This document shows, in pieces, positions 43,225 through 50,746 of a stretch of 64,000 nt of DNA. A program made the translations under genes and the position numbers. The notes beneath the pieces were generated by a model. The model saw only the letters and a list, made by a program, of their open reading frames with translations, ran no database searches and had not been told where the DNA came from. Source of the stretch: a virus; the IMG/VR virus record IMGVR_UViG_3300030333_002570, positions 1 to 64,000 of that record; one strand, 5' to 3'. Each line of letters starts with the position of its first letter. The first letter of the stretch is position 1.

Positions 43225-43931
43225 AACTCGAACAGATTCGAGAAGTAATTGATAATGTAATTGGTGATATACCTTTCATGTATGATCTGTCAGTAACTAC
43301 ACCACCATCTGAGTTAGTTACACAAAGAGCACAAGATCATTTTAATAGAGGTAAACCAGAATCATTAAATCAGACTTATCAGTTAGATAATACTTGTAAG
43401 TCTGTTATTGTATGGAATGTTTTTAGTCGTGTTGCATATGATTACCACTATAAGAATAACTTCTTACCAGAGATCATTAGACGATTAAATACATTATACA
43501 ATTATAATTTTGGGTATGATGATTACCTATTAAATAGAAAACAGTTTGCTATTAGATCAGGTGCAGCAACATTAGCAAAAACATCATTAGCATTTCATAA
43601 AAGATTTGGAATGAATTATAAGATTGATCTAATCTTTACTAATGCTGAATTTGATGAGACTATTGTTATTGATGGTGAACCTCATTATAGTAATTGTATT
43701 GGGTGTGATGCACCTTGCGAATATAAATGTCCTATGGGATGTACAATGAACTTTGATCTTGTTGATTGGGAGAAGTGTTCTAATTTTGTAGATGTTCCTG
43801 AAGCATTTAAAGATCTTGATAGTATTTGTAGGATATGTCAAGACAGTTGCCCTTATTCACAGGAGTTGACTAAAAGAATCCTCGAAATTAATCCTCGTTA
43901 CGGAGAACGTATTCATGCCACATTTACATAG
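43221..43931 (+). CDS. QueG-like 4Fe-4S protein
   Basis: A 236-aa protein with two clusters of cysteines: Cys159, 162, 166 and 170 (NCIGCDAPCEYKCP) and Cys186, 203, 206 and 210 (ICRICQDSCP). That is enough for one or two 4Fe-4S clusters. The segment KQFAIRSGAATLAKTSLAFH followed by KRFG resembles the R-x-G...GK...RFG region of epoxyqueuosine reductase QueG, and the ICQDSCP motif is also QueG-like. It is shorter than QueG (about 350 aa), so the cobalamin domain is at least reduced. Function is uncertain: tRNA modification or redox supply to neighbouring oxygenases. Confidence 0.75.
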   Translation: MKLEQIREVIDNVIGDIPFMYDLSVTTPPSELVTQRAQDHFNRGKPESLNQTYQLDNTCKSVIVWNVFSRVAYDYHYKNNFLPEIIRRLNTLYNYNFGYDDYLLNRKQFAIRSGAATLAKTSLAFHKRFGMNYKIDLIFTNAEFDETIVIDGEPHYSNCIGCDAPCEYKCPMGCTMNFDLVDWEKCSNFVDVPEAFKDLDSICRICQDSCPYSQELTKRILEINPRYGERIHATFT

Positions 43932-44568
43932 ATGGAATCAACCTAAAGGTAATAATCCATTTGCACCTGAATTTGATATATCTTTATGGGTTGATGATTT
44001 ACCTGAAGTATTAATTGATGAATTAATGGTACAAGTATTGTTGCACGAGGATGAAGGGTTATATGATAATGATAGATGGGAACACTATAATATATTTCAA
44101 TGGGAAGGTTTTGCTGTAAAAGAATTACAAGAGATGATATTAACATCTTATGAAGCATTTTGTAATTCTCTACATGTAGAGAAAGAAGAAAGAATATGGA
44201 TTAGAGGATGGGTATATCCTCAGAAACCAGAGATAAAAGTTAAACGAAGAATGAATATAGGTAGACACCAACACGCAATGCACGAGAACGCATTTCTAAG
44301 TGGTGTGTTAAATATGCAAGATCATTTTATTGGTACTGATTATGATATACCTTATGTTGGATGGACAGGTATAGGTAGTAAGAAAGGTAGATTAACACTT
44401 TCACCATCATCATTACCTCATGCAGTTAAAGCATTAAGATATGAAGATACTGATAGATATACTATTGCATTTGATCTAATAACACAGAAAGGAATGGATC
44501 ATTTCTGGTTCTCTAAGTTAGACAAAGATACATCAAAAGATCCTTTAAATTTAGCGATTGAATTGTGA
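43915..44568 (+). CDS. 2OG-Fe(II) oxygenase-fold protein, PF13759-like
   Basis: 217 aa. NIGRHQHAMHENAFLSGVLN holds the His-x-His motif, SPSSLPHAVKALRY the second His, and TDRYTIAFDLI the Arg. It is preceded by an N-terminal aromatic helix. It overlaps the Fe-S gene by 17 bases and the next gene by four. Probably a divergent active member. Confidence 0.8.
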   Translation: MPHLHRWNQPKGNNPFAPEFDISLWVDDLPEVLIDELMVQVLLHEDEGLYDNDRWEHYNIFQWEGFAVKELQEMILTSYEAFCNSLHVEKEERIWIRGWVYPQKPEIKVKRRMNIGRHQHAMHENAFLSGVLNMQDHFIGTDYDIPYVGWTGIGSKKGRLTLSPSSLPHAVKALRYEDTDRYTIAFDLITQKGMDHFWFSKLDKDTSKDPLNLAIEL

Positions 44569-45185
44569 ACACACAGTTATTAGATAATGGATTCTTATTA
44601 GTTAAGAATTTTGTTCATGTTGACTTAGCAAATAGTTTGTATCGTGAGTTAGTTGATAATGGTCAGACTAAATTGCATTTCTTAGATAATGAATTTCATG
44701 GACCTTGTTATAACTATCAGTCACCAACAGCATCACAAGAGTTATTATTTTATATGTTGCATGATATGGTGGATATAGTTGGAGAATCATTATTTCCAAC
44801 TTATTCATACATGAGATTATATAAACATAATGCTTTTTTAAATCCTCATACAGATAGACCTGCATGTGAAGTATCATTAACTGTACATTTAGGATCAGAT
44901 AAAGAGTGGGAGTTTGGTATAAGAAACTATCGTAATAATAATGAGTTTAATGTAGTATTAGATCAAGGAGATGCACTGATATATTTGGGATGTGTAGCAC
45001 CACATTGGAGAAATGGTAAGTATAGTGGTGAGAATTTTGCACAGTGCTTCTTACATTATGTCAGAAGCAGAGGTCCAATGTCATGGTGTTTGAACGATAC
45101 TAATAGGTCATTACCAGAGGGTAATTGGGAGGATGAATTGAAGAAAGAGTATGACAGTATAATAGGTGTCACACAATCACCCTAA
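44565..45185 (+). CDS. 2OG-Fe(II) oxygenase
   Basis: 206 aa; starts at GTG 44565 overlapping the previous TGA. HxD occurs in FLNPHTDRPACEVSLTVHLG, and the second His in CVAPHWRNGKYSG. The expected Arg is replaced by Gln in FAQCFLHYV. It ends the array; the following gene has its own layout. Confidence 0.82.
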   Translation: MNTQLLDNGFLLVKNFVHVDLANSLYRELVDNGQTKLHFLDNEFHGPCYNYQSPTASQELLFYMLHDMVDIVGESLFPTYSYMRLYKHNAFLNPHTDRPACEVSLTVHLGSDKEWEFGIRNYRNNNEFNVVLDQGDALIYLGCVAPHWRNGKYSGENFAQCFLHYVRSRGPMSWCLNDTNRSLPEGNWEDELKKEYDSIIGVTQSP

Positions 45186-45228
45186 TCCAGAAAATACGTG
45201 ATAGACTACATGGGTTGCAGTTATTATC

Positions 45229-45483
45229 ATGCCTACGTTTACACTCACATGCACAGATGAAGATTCTACAGTAACAACTAAAGAGTTTAAATCTGCCTAC
45301 CTACAAGATGTTGTAGAAAAAACAGGAGACTTTCTCAGGGGAGTCGGTTACTATTTTGATGATTTGACTATTGTTAAAGTAGAAGAAACCGAAGAAACTA
45401 TTGAGGATGACTCTTATGAAGAATATGATCCTATTACAGGTACAAATTCTATTATTGATCCTTCATACCTTAATAAAAACTAA
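45229..45483 (+). CDS. Small acidic hypothetical protein, 84 aa
   Basis: It has a beta-rich N-terminus (FTLTCTDEDSTVTTKEFKSA) and an acidic C-terminus (EETEETIEDDSYEEYDP). It is separated from the array by 43 bases without a clear promoter. No domain recognised. Confidence 0.72.
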   Translation: MPTFTLTCTDEDSTVTTKEFKSAYLQDVVEKTGDFLRGVGYYFDDLTIVKVEETEETIEDDSYEEYDPITGTNSIIDPSYLNKN

Positions 45484-45490
45484 AGACTAT

Positions 45491-45531
45491 TAGGCAACTC
45501 ATTGACAATAATGGGTTGCCTATGTTAATAT
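45491..45531 (+). promoter_or_regulatory. Hairpin with embedded sigma70 promoter
   Basis: TAGGCAACTCAT (45491-45502) pairs with ATGGGTTGCCTA (45511-45522), 12 bp including one G-U. The 8-base loop plus one stem base hold TTGACA (45502-45507). A -10-like TAATAT (45526-45531) follows at 18 bp. Confidence 0.7.
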
Positions 45532-45567
45532 ATACAAATGTAGTTCAGAAAAACTGACAGATCACAG

Positions 45568-45759
45568 ATGGGTAAGACTTTTCGCCGAGGTGGTAACGAG
45601 CGAGGTTACTATTCTCCTGGAAAATCATTACGAGACAAACGCCAAAAAGGAACAAATCGAACATCTAAATGGGAGGAATCTTATGACCACAACCAACCCA
45701 AAGGACATAATCACCCTAAAAAAAGAGCAACCACCGAAGAGTTCGGAGGTGACCTATGA
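45568..45759 (+). CDS. Small basic cyanophage protein, 63 aa
   Basis: A charged, arginine/lysine/glycine-rich protein (GKTFRRGGNERGYYSPGKSL, RDKRQKGTNRTSKWEESYD). I recall similar small proteins in other cyanophages but no function. It overlaps the next ORF by 77 bases in another frame. Confidence 0.7.
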   Translation: MGKTFRRGGNERGYYSPGKSLRDKRQKGTNRTSKWEESYDHNQPKGHNHPKKRATTEEFGGDL

Positions 45760-45844
45760 AGATGATGGTCTGGACTATGAAGACCTATATTATGATGATG
45801 CTTCATATGATGGAGTTGAAATAGATTACACAGTACAATACTAA
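45683..45844 (+). CDS. Small acidic protein overlapping the previous gene, 53 aa
   Basis: ATG 45683 follows a GGGAGGA site at 45671-45677. The C-terminus is very acidic and Tyr-rich (YEDDGLDYEDLYYDDASYDG), opposite in charge to the basic protein encoded by the overlapping gene; the two might bind each other. The last base is the first base of the next ATG. Confidence 0.65.
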   Translation: MTTTNPKDIITLKKEQPPKSSEVTYEDDGLDYEDLYYDDASYDGVEIDYTVQY

Positions 45845-46044
45845 TGCCAAGTAAAGATCAATTATCCGTAGATGATAACGAGACTAAAGACCAGAAATGG
45901 AATAGAGGTCTTGATATTTGTATAGAGTCATTTTATAAAGCAGACCACTCTTTGCGTGGATGTGCTCACAATCAACGGTGTTTCTATGAAATGATGGAAA
46001 TACGTGATAAAATAATAGAGTATGCAAAGACTCTAAGGAGATGA
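45844..46044 (+). CDS. Small hypothetical protein, 66 aa
   Basis: A helical polar protein with three cysteines (DICIESFYKADHSLRGCAHN). Embedded in a chain of overlapping small genes. No family recognised. Confidence 0.68.
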   Translation: MPSKDQLSVDDNETKDQKWNRGLDICIESFYKADHSLRGCAHNQRCFYEMMEIRDKIIEYAKTLRR

Positions 46045-46244
46045 TCGGTCTTTACTCACAGTTACTCTCAAAGGATCAAAAAATGATCGTAAAAGATGCT
46101 CTAATCATGTATGTCTGTCAATTACAGAAACAATACTTTAGAGATAATGTTATTCCTATGGATGAATATCATCGTAGGATGGCAGATATTGATGAAATCA
46201 CTGAAAAATTACATTTAAAAGATTTGTATAAACATGACAGTTGA
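46041..46244 (+). CDS. Small helical hypothetical protein, 67 aa
   Basis: It starts MIGLYSQLLSKDQKMIVKDA and continues as amphipathic helices. ATG 46041 overlaps the previous stop by four bases and its end overlaps the oxygenase gene by 11. Function unknown. Confidence 0.68.
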   Translation: MIGLYSQLLSKDQKMIVKDALIMYVCQLQKQYFRDNVIPMDEYHRRMADIDEITEKLHLKDLYKHDS

Positions 46245-46878
46245 AATGTTTACACCTCGTTGGTATTATAAGGGTAAAGTTCCCTTTGAAAACCAACAAG
46301 AGATTGAACGCACCTTTGAAGAGTTTATGGACTTGGAGAAGAACTTTATTAATCCTGATAATATTAATGGTGAACTATTAACATCTTATGGATTACCTAC
46401 TAATCAATCTGCACCTTGGGAAAGGTGGTTAGAGTTTATTAAACCTTGTCTATCTGAAATGGTAGATCAATTAAAACCTAAGAGGGATATAGAAGTAGTT
46501 CCTCAAGAGGCATGGGTTAATCGTTATCAGCAAGGACATTATCAAGAGTACCATTGTCATTCTGTTCAACATTGTAATCTTGCAGCAGTATATTTTTATA
46601 GATTAGAGGGTGGATGTACTAACTTTAAATTCTATAATAATCAACACGCAGCATATAAAGCATGTGGATTAGATGATATGTTTGAGATACCAACAGCAGC
46701 AACTATAACACCTAAAGTACAACAAGGTGATATAATTATATTTCCTGCACATTATCCTCATTTAGTATCACCTAATAAGAGTGACTTTGAACGTATAACA
46801 TTTAGTGCAAACTTTGATGTTGTGCCAGCAAGCAATCTGTCTACTACTAAGCATGGTAAGGACTTAGATCTGATATAA
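46234..46878 (+). CDS. 2OG-Fe(II) oxygenase, stand-alone copy
   Basis: 214 aa, PF13759-like. The metal-binding region reads YQEYHCHSVQHCNLAAVYFY; the distal half has GDIIIFPAHYPHLVSPNKSD and Arg in FERITFSANF. It is outside the main array but only 1 kb downstream of it, next to the nuclease/methyltransferase pair. Confidence 0.84.
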   Translation: MTVEMFTPRWYYKGKVPFENQQEIERTFEEFMDLEKNFINPDNINGELLTSYGLPTNQSAPWERWLEFIKPCLSEMVDQLKPKRDIEVVPQEAWVNRYQQGHYQEYHCHSVQHCNLAAVYFYRLEGGCTNFKFYNNQHAAYKACGLDDMFEIPTAATITPKVQQGDIIIFPAHYPHLVSPNKSDFERITFSANFDVVPASNLSTTKHGKDLDLI

Positions 46879-46901
46879 TAGGATTGAGTTCAAAGATAGT
46901 T

Positions 46902-47369
46902 ATGAAATTGCGACCAACCAAGCAAGATGTGATCTTGAATCATACTTACACTTTCAAGTGTGATGCTACATTCGGTACACTATCTAAGGAGAGAGTTTAT
47001 AAATTATTCACAGATGGTAGAAGGGCATCAGGATTCTTAGAACTACAGTTAGAAGATTGGTTTGAAGGTCTTGAATTTGTAGATGGTAAAGGATATGACC
47101 ACATCAATCATTTGGTGGAGGGTCAACTGTATGATGCTAAATGTTTTACTAGACATGGTGCTAAATTCTGTTCATCAAAATATTTGGGTGTGGGTAGATC
47201 ATTAGATGTTAAAGAGCATGAAGCACACGCAGAAAATATAATTTATATTTTTACAGATGTAGTATCATTTCCTGAAGTAAGAGTTAGATTTGTAAAAGGA
47301 TCAGATTTAATTCAAACTTATAAAAAAGGTTCGATTCCATTTTCTCATAGAGATGATTTATTTGAATGA
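46902..47369 (+). CDS. Possible restriction-type nuclease paired with a DNA methyltransferase
   Basis: 155 aa from ATG 46902. The middle shows VEGQLYDAKCFTRHGAKFCS, then SKYLGVGRSLD: a Glu plus Asp-x-Lys arrangement and a GxGR segment that could be a PD-(D/E)XK nuclease core. It overlaps the following methyltransferase gene by 17 bases, as many restriction genes do. I cannot confirm homology to a restriction family; it may be an unrelated phage protein. Confidence 0.55.
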   Translation: MKLRPTKQDVILNHTYTFKCDATFGTLSKERVYKLFTDGRRASGFLELQLEDWFEGLEFVDGKGYDHINHLVEGQLYDAKCFTRHGAKFCSSKYLGVGRSLDVKEHEAHAENIIYIFTDVVSFPEVRVRFVKGSDLIQTYKKGSIPFSHRDDLFE

Positions 47370-48141
47370 TTGTATCGCAGGTATGCGACACTTAGATGAT
47401 GAATGTGTTGATGCTATTGTTACATCACCACCTTATAATCTAAACATTAAGTATAACAAATACAACGATAAAAAACCAAGAGATAAGTATATCTCATGGA
47501 TGAAAGATGTGTTTGTTGAATGTAAACGTGTACTGAAAGATGATGGTCATCTATTTGTTAATATGGGATACTCAAATGTAGATCCTACGATAGGGTTAGA
47601 GGTCATGTTTGCAATTAAAAATACATATAATTTGCAAAATAATATAGTTTGGGTTAAGTCTATTCATGTAAATAACAAGACAAGTGGACATTTTAAACCT
47701 ATTAATAGTAAACGCTATTTGTGTCCTACTTGGGAGAATTTGTTTCACTTTACCAAAGATGGTAATGTAGAAATAGATAGACTATCTGTTGGTGTTAAGT
47801 ATGAATATTATGAAGCAAATATTCGTGGTAATAATACGATTGAGAACAAACCTAATTTAAGAGATAAAGGTAATACTTGGTTCATACCATATGAGACTAT
47901 TAATAGTAAAGAATTGCGTGGTAAACATCCTGCTACTTTCCCAGTTAAATTAGCAGAGGATTGTATCAAATTAACAGGTATAGATCGTGGTGTAGTTCTT
48001 GATCCTTTTATGGGAACAGGTAGTACTGGAGTAGCAGCAAAGAATTTAGGTTGGAGATATATTGGATTTGAAATAGATGAAGATTATGTTAAATTTGCTG
48101 AAAATAGGATAAATGGGGGGTTGACTTCCATATTAAATTGA
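47353..48141 (+). CDS. Site-specific DNA methyltransferase, beta-type
   Basis: 262 aa. The catalytic motif IV TSPPYN is at residue about 24, before the AdoMet-binding motif LDPFMGTGSTGVAAKNLGWR near the C-terminus; this order defines the beta class of N6-adenine or N4-cytosine methyltransferases. A lysine-rich target-recognition region lies between. It may protect phage DNA against host enzymes or against the neighbouring nuclease. The 3' end contains the next promoter. Confidence 0.93.
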   Translation: MIYLNDCIAGMRHLDDECVDAIVTSPPYNLNIKYNKYNDKKPRDKYISWMKDVFVECKRVLKDDGHLFVNMGYSNVDPTIGLEVMFAIKNTYNLQNNIVWVKSIHVNNKTSGHFKPINSKRYLCPTWENLFHFTKDGNVEIDRLSVGVKYEYYEANIRGNNTIENKPNLRDKGNTWFIPYETINSKELRGKHPATFPVKLAEDCIKLTGIDRGVVLDPFMGTGSTGVAAKNLGWRYIGFEIDEDYVKFAENRINGGLTSILN

Positions 48142-48149
48142 TATATAAT
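48121..48149 (+). promoter_or_regulatory. Sigma70-type promoter
   Basis: TTGACT (48121-48126), 17 bp and TATAAT (48144-48149) lie across the end of the methyltransferase gene, 79 bases before ATG 48228. The 5' leader (about 48156-48227) shows no strong structure. Confidence 0.8.
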
Positions 48150-48227
48150 ACTGACAAAGAAATTCGTGGAAGATACACCAATCGGAAGCAATTTCAAAAG
48201 TTAAACTAAACTTATCGAGGACATATT

Positions 48228-49361
48228 ATGTCGAAAGCACTAGAGGTGGGACAATGGTATACTTTACCTGGAATCCCAGATGTAGAAATAGCGGTATTAA
48301 TTACCAAAGCATTTTTAAAGTATCCTGAGTGGATAACTCAGAGAGATACAGAGAACAGACTTAAGAAGAAAGGTGTTATAGATCACCTAAGAAAACTATT
48401 TCCTACTCATCATATTGTAGCAGTTGGAGAATTAACTGAACAGGATGATTGGGAAGATAAAGATGGTAATAAGGAAGTATATGAAGCAGGTCATACTTGG
48501 AGACTTGATGCTAACACAAGAGCAAAAGTATGGGAAAGAGGTTTAGTTGATGAACTTCCTAAAGGTGTACTAGCAGTTAAGTTTAAGGGTAAAACTTTAA
48601 AAGATATAAGGAATATTTACTGGGCATTTGATAACCCAACAGCAGCAGAGTTAGCAGCAGAAGTTATTACTGGATGTCTTAAATCTCTTGGTATAGAGTT
48701 ACTAACTAAGAAGTTTAGGGATGGACAATTTGTAACTGCATTATCATATTGTTGTAAATTTGATGCACCAGATGTATATGGTACTAAAGGATTATGGTCT
48801 GAACCTGATGATAATTCAGTAACTATATCTGAATACAAAAGAACTCAAACTTTACATGCAGTTAGAGATTATGCTGATACAATTAAGGCAGTTGATGAAC
48901 TATTATCTAAGACTGGAATTGTACCATCTTTCGATCAAACATTTATAACAGCACTATTCTTATTCCATAGAAAGTACGGTTGCTTTGATGATAATGTAAC
49001 TAACCTATGTTTAAACCTTACAGGTAGACTTAAGGATGAAGATGGTGAACAGTTATTAATAGCAACTGCACCAAATCCAAGTGCTAAGTTAAATGCTACT
49101 GCATGGATTGATAGGGAAAATAACAGATCATTCTCTAATTTTCAAGAGCAATGTGTTATTAAAGACAGATCTAAAATGGAAGGTTTCTATCAAGGAGTTC
49201 CATTCTTTACCTACTGGTTATCAATAGCATCACAAAATGGTCTTAAGCATAGACAAAATAAAGGTGCAAAAGGTGGTTATACCAACTGGTTTGAAAATAC
49301 ATTCCTTAAGATTAATAAAAGAGAAGTGGTTGAAAAACTAGAGAAATCACTGTCAATCTAG
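48228..49361 (+). CDS. Hypothetical protein with a ParB/Srx-like N-terminal motif, 377 aa
   Basis: The segment GHTWRLDANTRAKVWERGLV near residue 87 resembles the GNTR/GxxR box of ParB/Sulfiredoxin-type nucleases. After it comes a long helical part (NPTAAELAAEVITGCLKSLG) and a C-terminal domain with basic helices. It has its own early promoter and a TCGAGGA-type ribosome-binding site. It could act on DNA or bind a partner protein; the family is not confirmed. Confidence 0.7.
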   Translation: MSKALEVGQWYTLPGIPDVEIAVLITKAFLKYPEWITQRDTENRLKKKGVIDHLRKLFPTHHIVAVGELTEQDDWEDKDGNKEVYEAGHTWRLDANTRAKVWERGLVDELPKGVLAVKFKGKTLKDIRNIYWAFDNPTAAELAAEVITGCLKSLGIELLTKKFRDGQFVTALSYCCKFDAPDVYGTKGLWSEPDDNSVTISEYKRTQTLHAVRDYADTIKAVDELLSKTGIVPSFDQTFITALFLFHRKYGCFDDNVTNLCLNLTGRLKDEDGEQLLIATAPNPSAKLNATAWIDRENNRSFSNFQEQCVIKDRSKMEGFYQGVPFFTYWLSIASQNGLKHRQNKGAKGGYTNWFENTFLKINKREVVEKLEKSLSI

Positions 49362-49364
49362 AAA

Positions 49365-49407
49365 CTGTCCACTAAATGCCCCATTTCATCCTGATCTGGG
49401 GTATATT
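49365..49407 (+). promoter_or_regulatory. Candidate promoter of the GTGTC/CCCC cassette class
   Basis: CTGTCCACTA (49365-49374), CCCC (49379-49382) and TATATT (49402-49407) are spaced as in the cassettes at 52.1, 53.5, 54.7 and 56.8 kb. CCCCA also pairs with TGGGG (49398-49401 region) to form a short hairpin. It precedes ATG 49428. Confidence 0.55.
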
Positions 49408-49427
49408 AATATTGTTGAGAAATTCAA

Positions 49428-49613
49428 ATGAAATTCTTTTCTGCCAAGACACAAATCTATGGCATCAAAAAAGCACTCAAAGCGAGTGAACGTGATCCAT
49501 TTCTTTATAATGAAGAAGAGATCATCAAACTAAAAACTTCTCTTCGCAAATTACGTGAAGAGCAAGAACAAACCCGACAAATTCAAAACGGAGGATTTGG
49601 TTACGATGTCTAA
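49428..49613 (+). CDS. Small basic helical protein, 61 aa
   Basis: KFFSAKTQIYGIKKALKASE, then charged helices (IIKLKTSLRKLREEQEQTR) that could form a coiled coil. It overlaps the next gene by eight bases. No known family. Confidence 0.68.
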   Translation: MKFFSAKTQIYGIKKALKASERDPFLYNEEEIIKLKTSLRKLREEQEQTRQIQNGGFGYDV

Positions 49614-49746
49614 AAGACTATTTGTTCCAAAAGTTGAATACGATGAAAACTTTGACAACTGTCAAGAGGAAGAAGACAGTTGGGTATCCTCAGTTTTAGG
49701 AACTGAAGATGATGCAATCTATGACGTACTTTCGGAGATTCAGTAA
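49606..49746 (+). CDS. Small acidic protein, 46 aa
   Basis: ATG 49606 is preceded by GGAGG at 49590-49594. The sequence is acidic (DENFDNCQEEEDSWVSSVLG). It ends in a one-base overlap with the next ATG. Unknown function. Confidence 0.62.
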   Translation: MSKRLFVPKVEYDENFDNCQEEEDSWVSSVLGTEDDAIYDVLSEIQ

Positions 49747-49937
49747 TGACAATTCCAAAGAAATTGCAACTTCTACTTGATGCTTATGATGATGGAGTTC
49801 TTCCTGAAGATTTACAAGTAGAAATGTGTCAGTTTATGATAGATTGTGACCTACACAATGAGTTGACACAGTATCAACAACTCTGCGATTATTACATTGC
49901 AGAAGGTTTATGTTATGAAGTATGTTTTGATTCCTGA
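49746..49937 (+). CDS. Small hypothetical protein, 63 aa
   Basis: A compact helical protein (PKKLQLLLDAYDDGVLPEDL) with four cysteines. It is coupled to both neighbours by one-base overlaps, forming a four-gene operon. No domain recognised. Confidence 0.7.
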   Translation: MTIPKKLQLLLDAYDDGVLPEDLQVEMCQFMIDCDLHNELTQYQQLCDYYIAEGLCYEVCFDS

Positions 49938-50299
49938 TGAATACTTACGAAGTCTTATTACAACGTGACATTGGCATAAACAAGACAGTTTATGTACACG
50001 ATTGTTATTATGAAGATGAAGCAAGATTACTTGCTGAGTCTCAATATGGACTTCCAGTTTTAAGAGTATTATATAAGGGATCTTCTAATAATAATACTAT
50101 GAATGATGTTCCTGAACCCTATTATGGTGGCACTTGGTTATCAACAATAGGGTCAGGAAATAGTTCTATTACTAATATATTAGCATTGCCATTTGGTATC
50201 TTAATTATTATATTATTAATAGAATTTTGGTGGTGGTTTGTTGCTATAACTTGCATAGGAATTGGGTGGAGAACTTATCAGTATATCAAGGACGATTAG
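49937..50299 (+). CDS. Membrane protein, 120 aa
   Basis: The N-terminal 50 residues look like a small cytoplasmic domain (YEVLLQRDIGINKTVYVHDC). Two adjacent hydrophobic stretches follow (ILALPFGILIIILLIEFWWW, FVAITCIGIGWRTYQYI) at about 80-115. Role unknown, possibly a modifier of the host cytoplasmic membrane. Confidence 0.75.
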   Translation: MNTYEVLLQRDIGINKTVYVHDCYYEDEARLLAESQYGLPVLRVLYKGSSNNNTMNDVPEPYYGGTWLSTIGSGNSSITNILALPFGILIIILLIEFWWWFVAITCIGIGWRTYQYIKDD

Positions 50300-50426
50300 G
50301 CATTTATTTTTGTTAATTAGATGTCGAAATTCTAACATTATTATACTAAATAGTGGTAGAATTAAGGATAGCAAGATGAACTGAAAACTCTCTTGGTTAT
50401 GATTCAAAAGTTAAAAGGAGTTGGAT

Positions 50427-50594
50427 ATGTCACACAATTTAATATCTTCAAATCATTTAGCACAATGGAAACATGGTGTAAACGAAATTCCTGAATATCA
50501 GGATCAATTACTGGACGATTACTTTGAGTGCTTAATTGATTGTGAAGACGATCAATCTAGTTGTAGGAGGGTATGTAAGGAAATTCTTATGTGA
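50427..50594 (+). CDS. Small hypothetical protein, 55 aa
   Basis: It has the ribosome-binding site AAAGGAG at 50414-50420. The protein starts SHNLISSNHLAQWKHGVNEI and contains four cysteines in the acidic C-terminal half (CLIDCEDDQSSCRRVC), which might bind a metal. A terminator follows. The 127-base gap before it shows no clear promoter. Confidence 0.68.
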   Translation: MSHNLISSNHLAQWKHGVNEIPEYQDQLLDDYFECLIDCEDDQSSCRRVCKEILM

Positions 50595-50613
50595 CTATCT
50601 TACTAAATTCTAT

Positions 50614-50652
50614 AAAAAGAGGGTTTACAAACCCTCTTTTTTATTGTATAAT
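50614..50652 (+). terminator. Terminator hairpin carrying a promoter in its loop
   Basis: A 13-bp stem, AAAAAGAGGGTTT (50614-50626) with AAACCCTCTTTTT (50629-50641), makes an intrinsic terminator. TTTACA (50624-50629) straddles the loop and TATAAT (50647-50652) follows after 17 bp, so the same DNA is also a sigma70 promoter for the downstream genes. Confidence 0.85.
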
Positions 50653-50674
50653 ACTCTATGAATACATCATTAAT

Positions 50675-50746
50675 ATGTGGTACATTATTTTTTGGACAAG
50701 TCTTATTATGTTCATACTTGTTAAAGTAGGTGCATTTAAGAAATGA
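50675..50746 (+). CDS. Tiny hydrophobic peptide, 23 aa
   Basis: WYIIFWTSLIMFILVKVGAF is one membrane helix with two C-terminal lysines. It ends in an ATGA overlap with the following methyltransferase gene and lies right behind a promoter, so it may be a leader peptide. Evidence is only composition and spacing. An overlapping 23-codon frame from 50658 is an alternative. Confidence 0.35.
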   Translation: MWYIIFWTSLIMFILVKVGAFKK

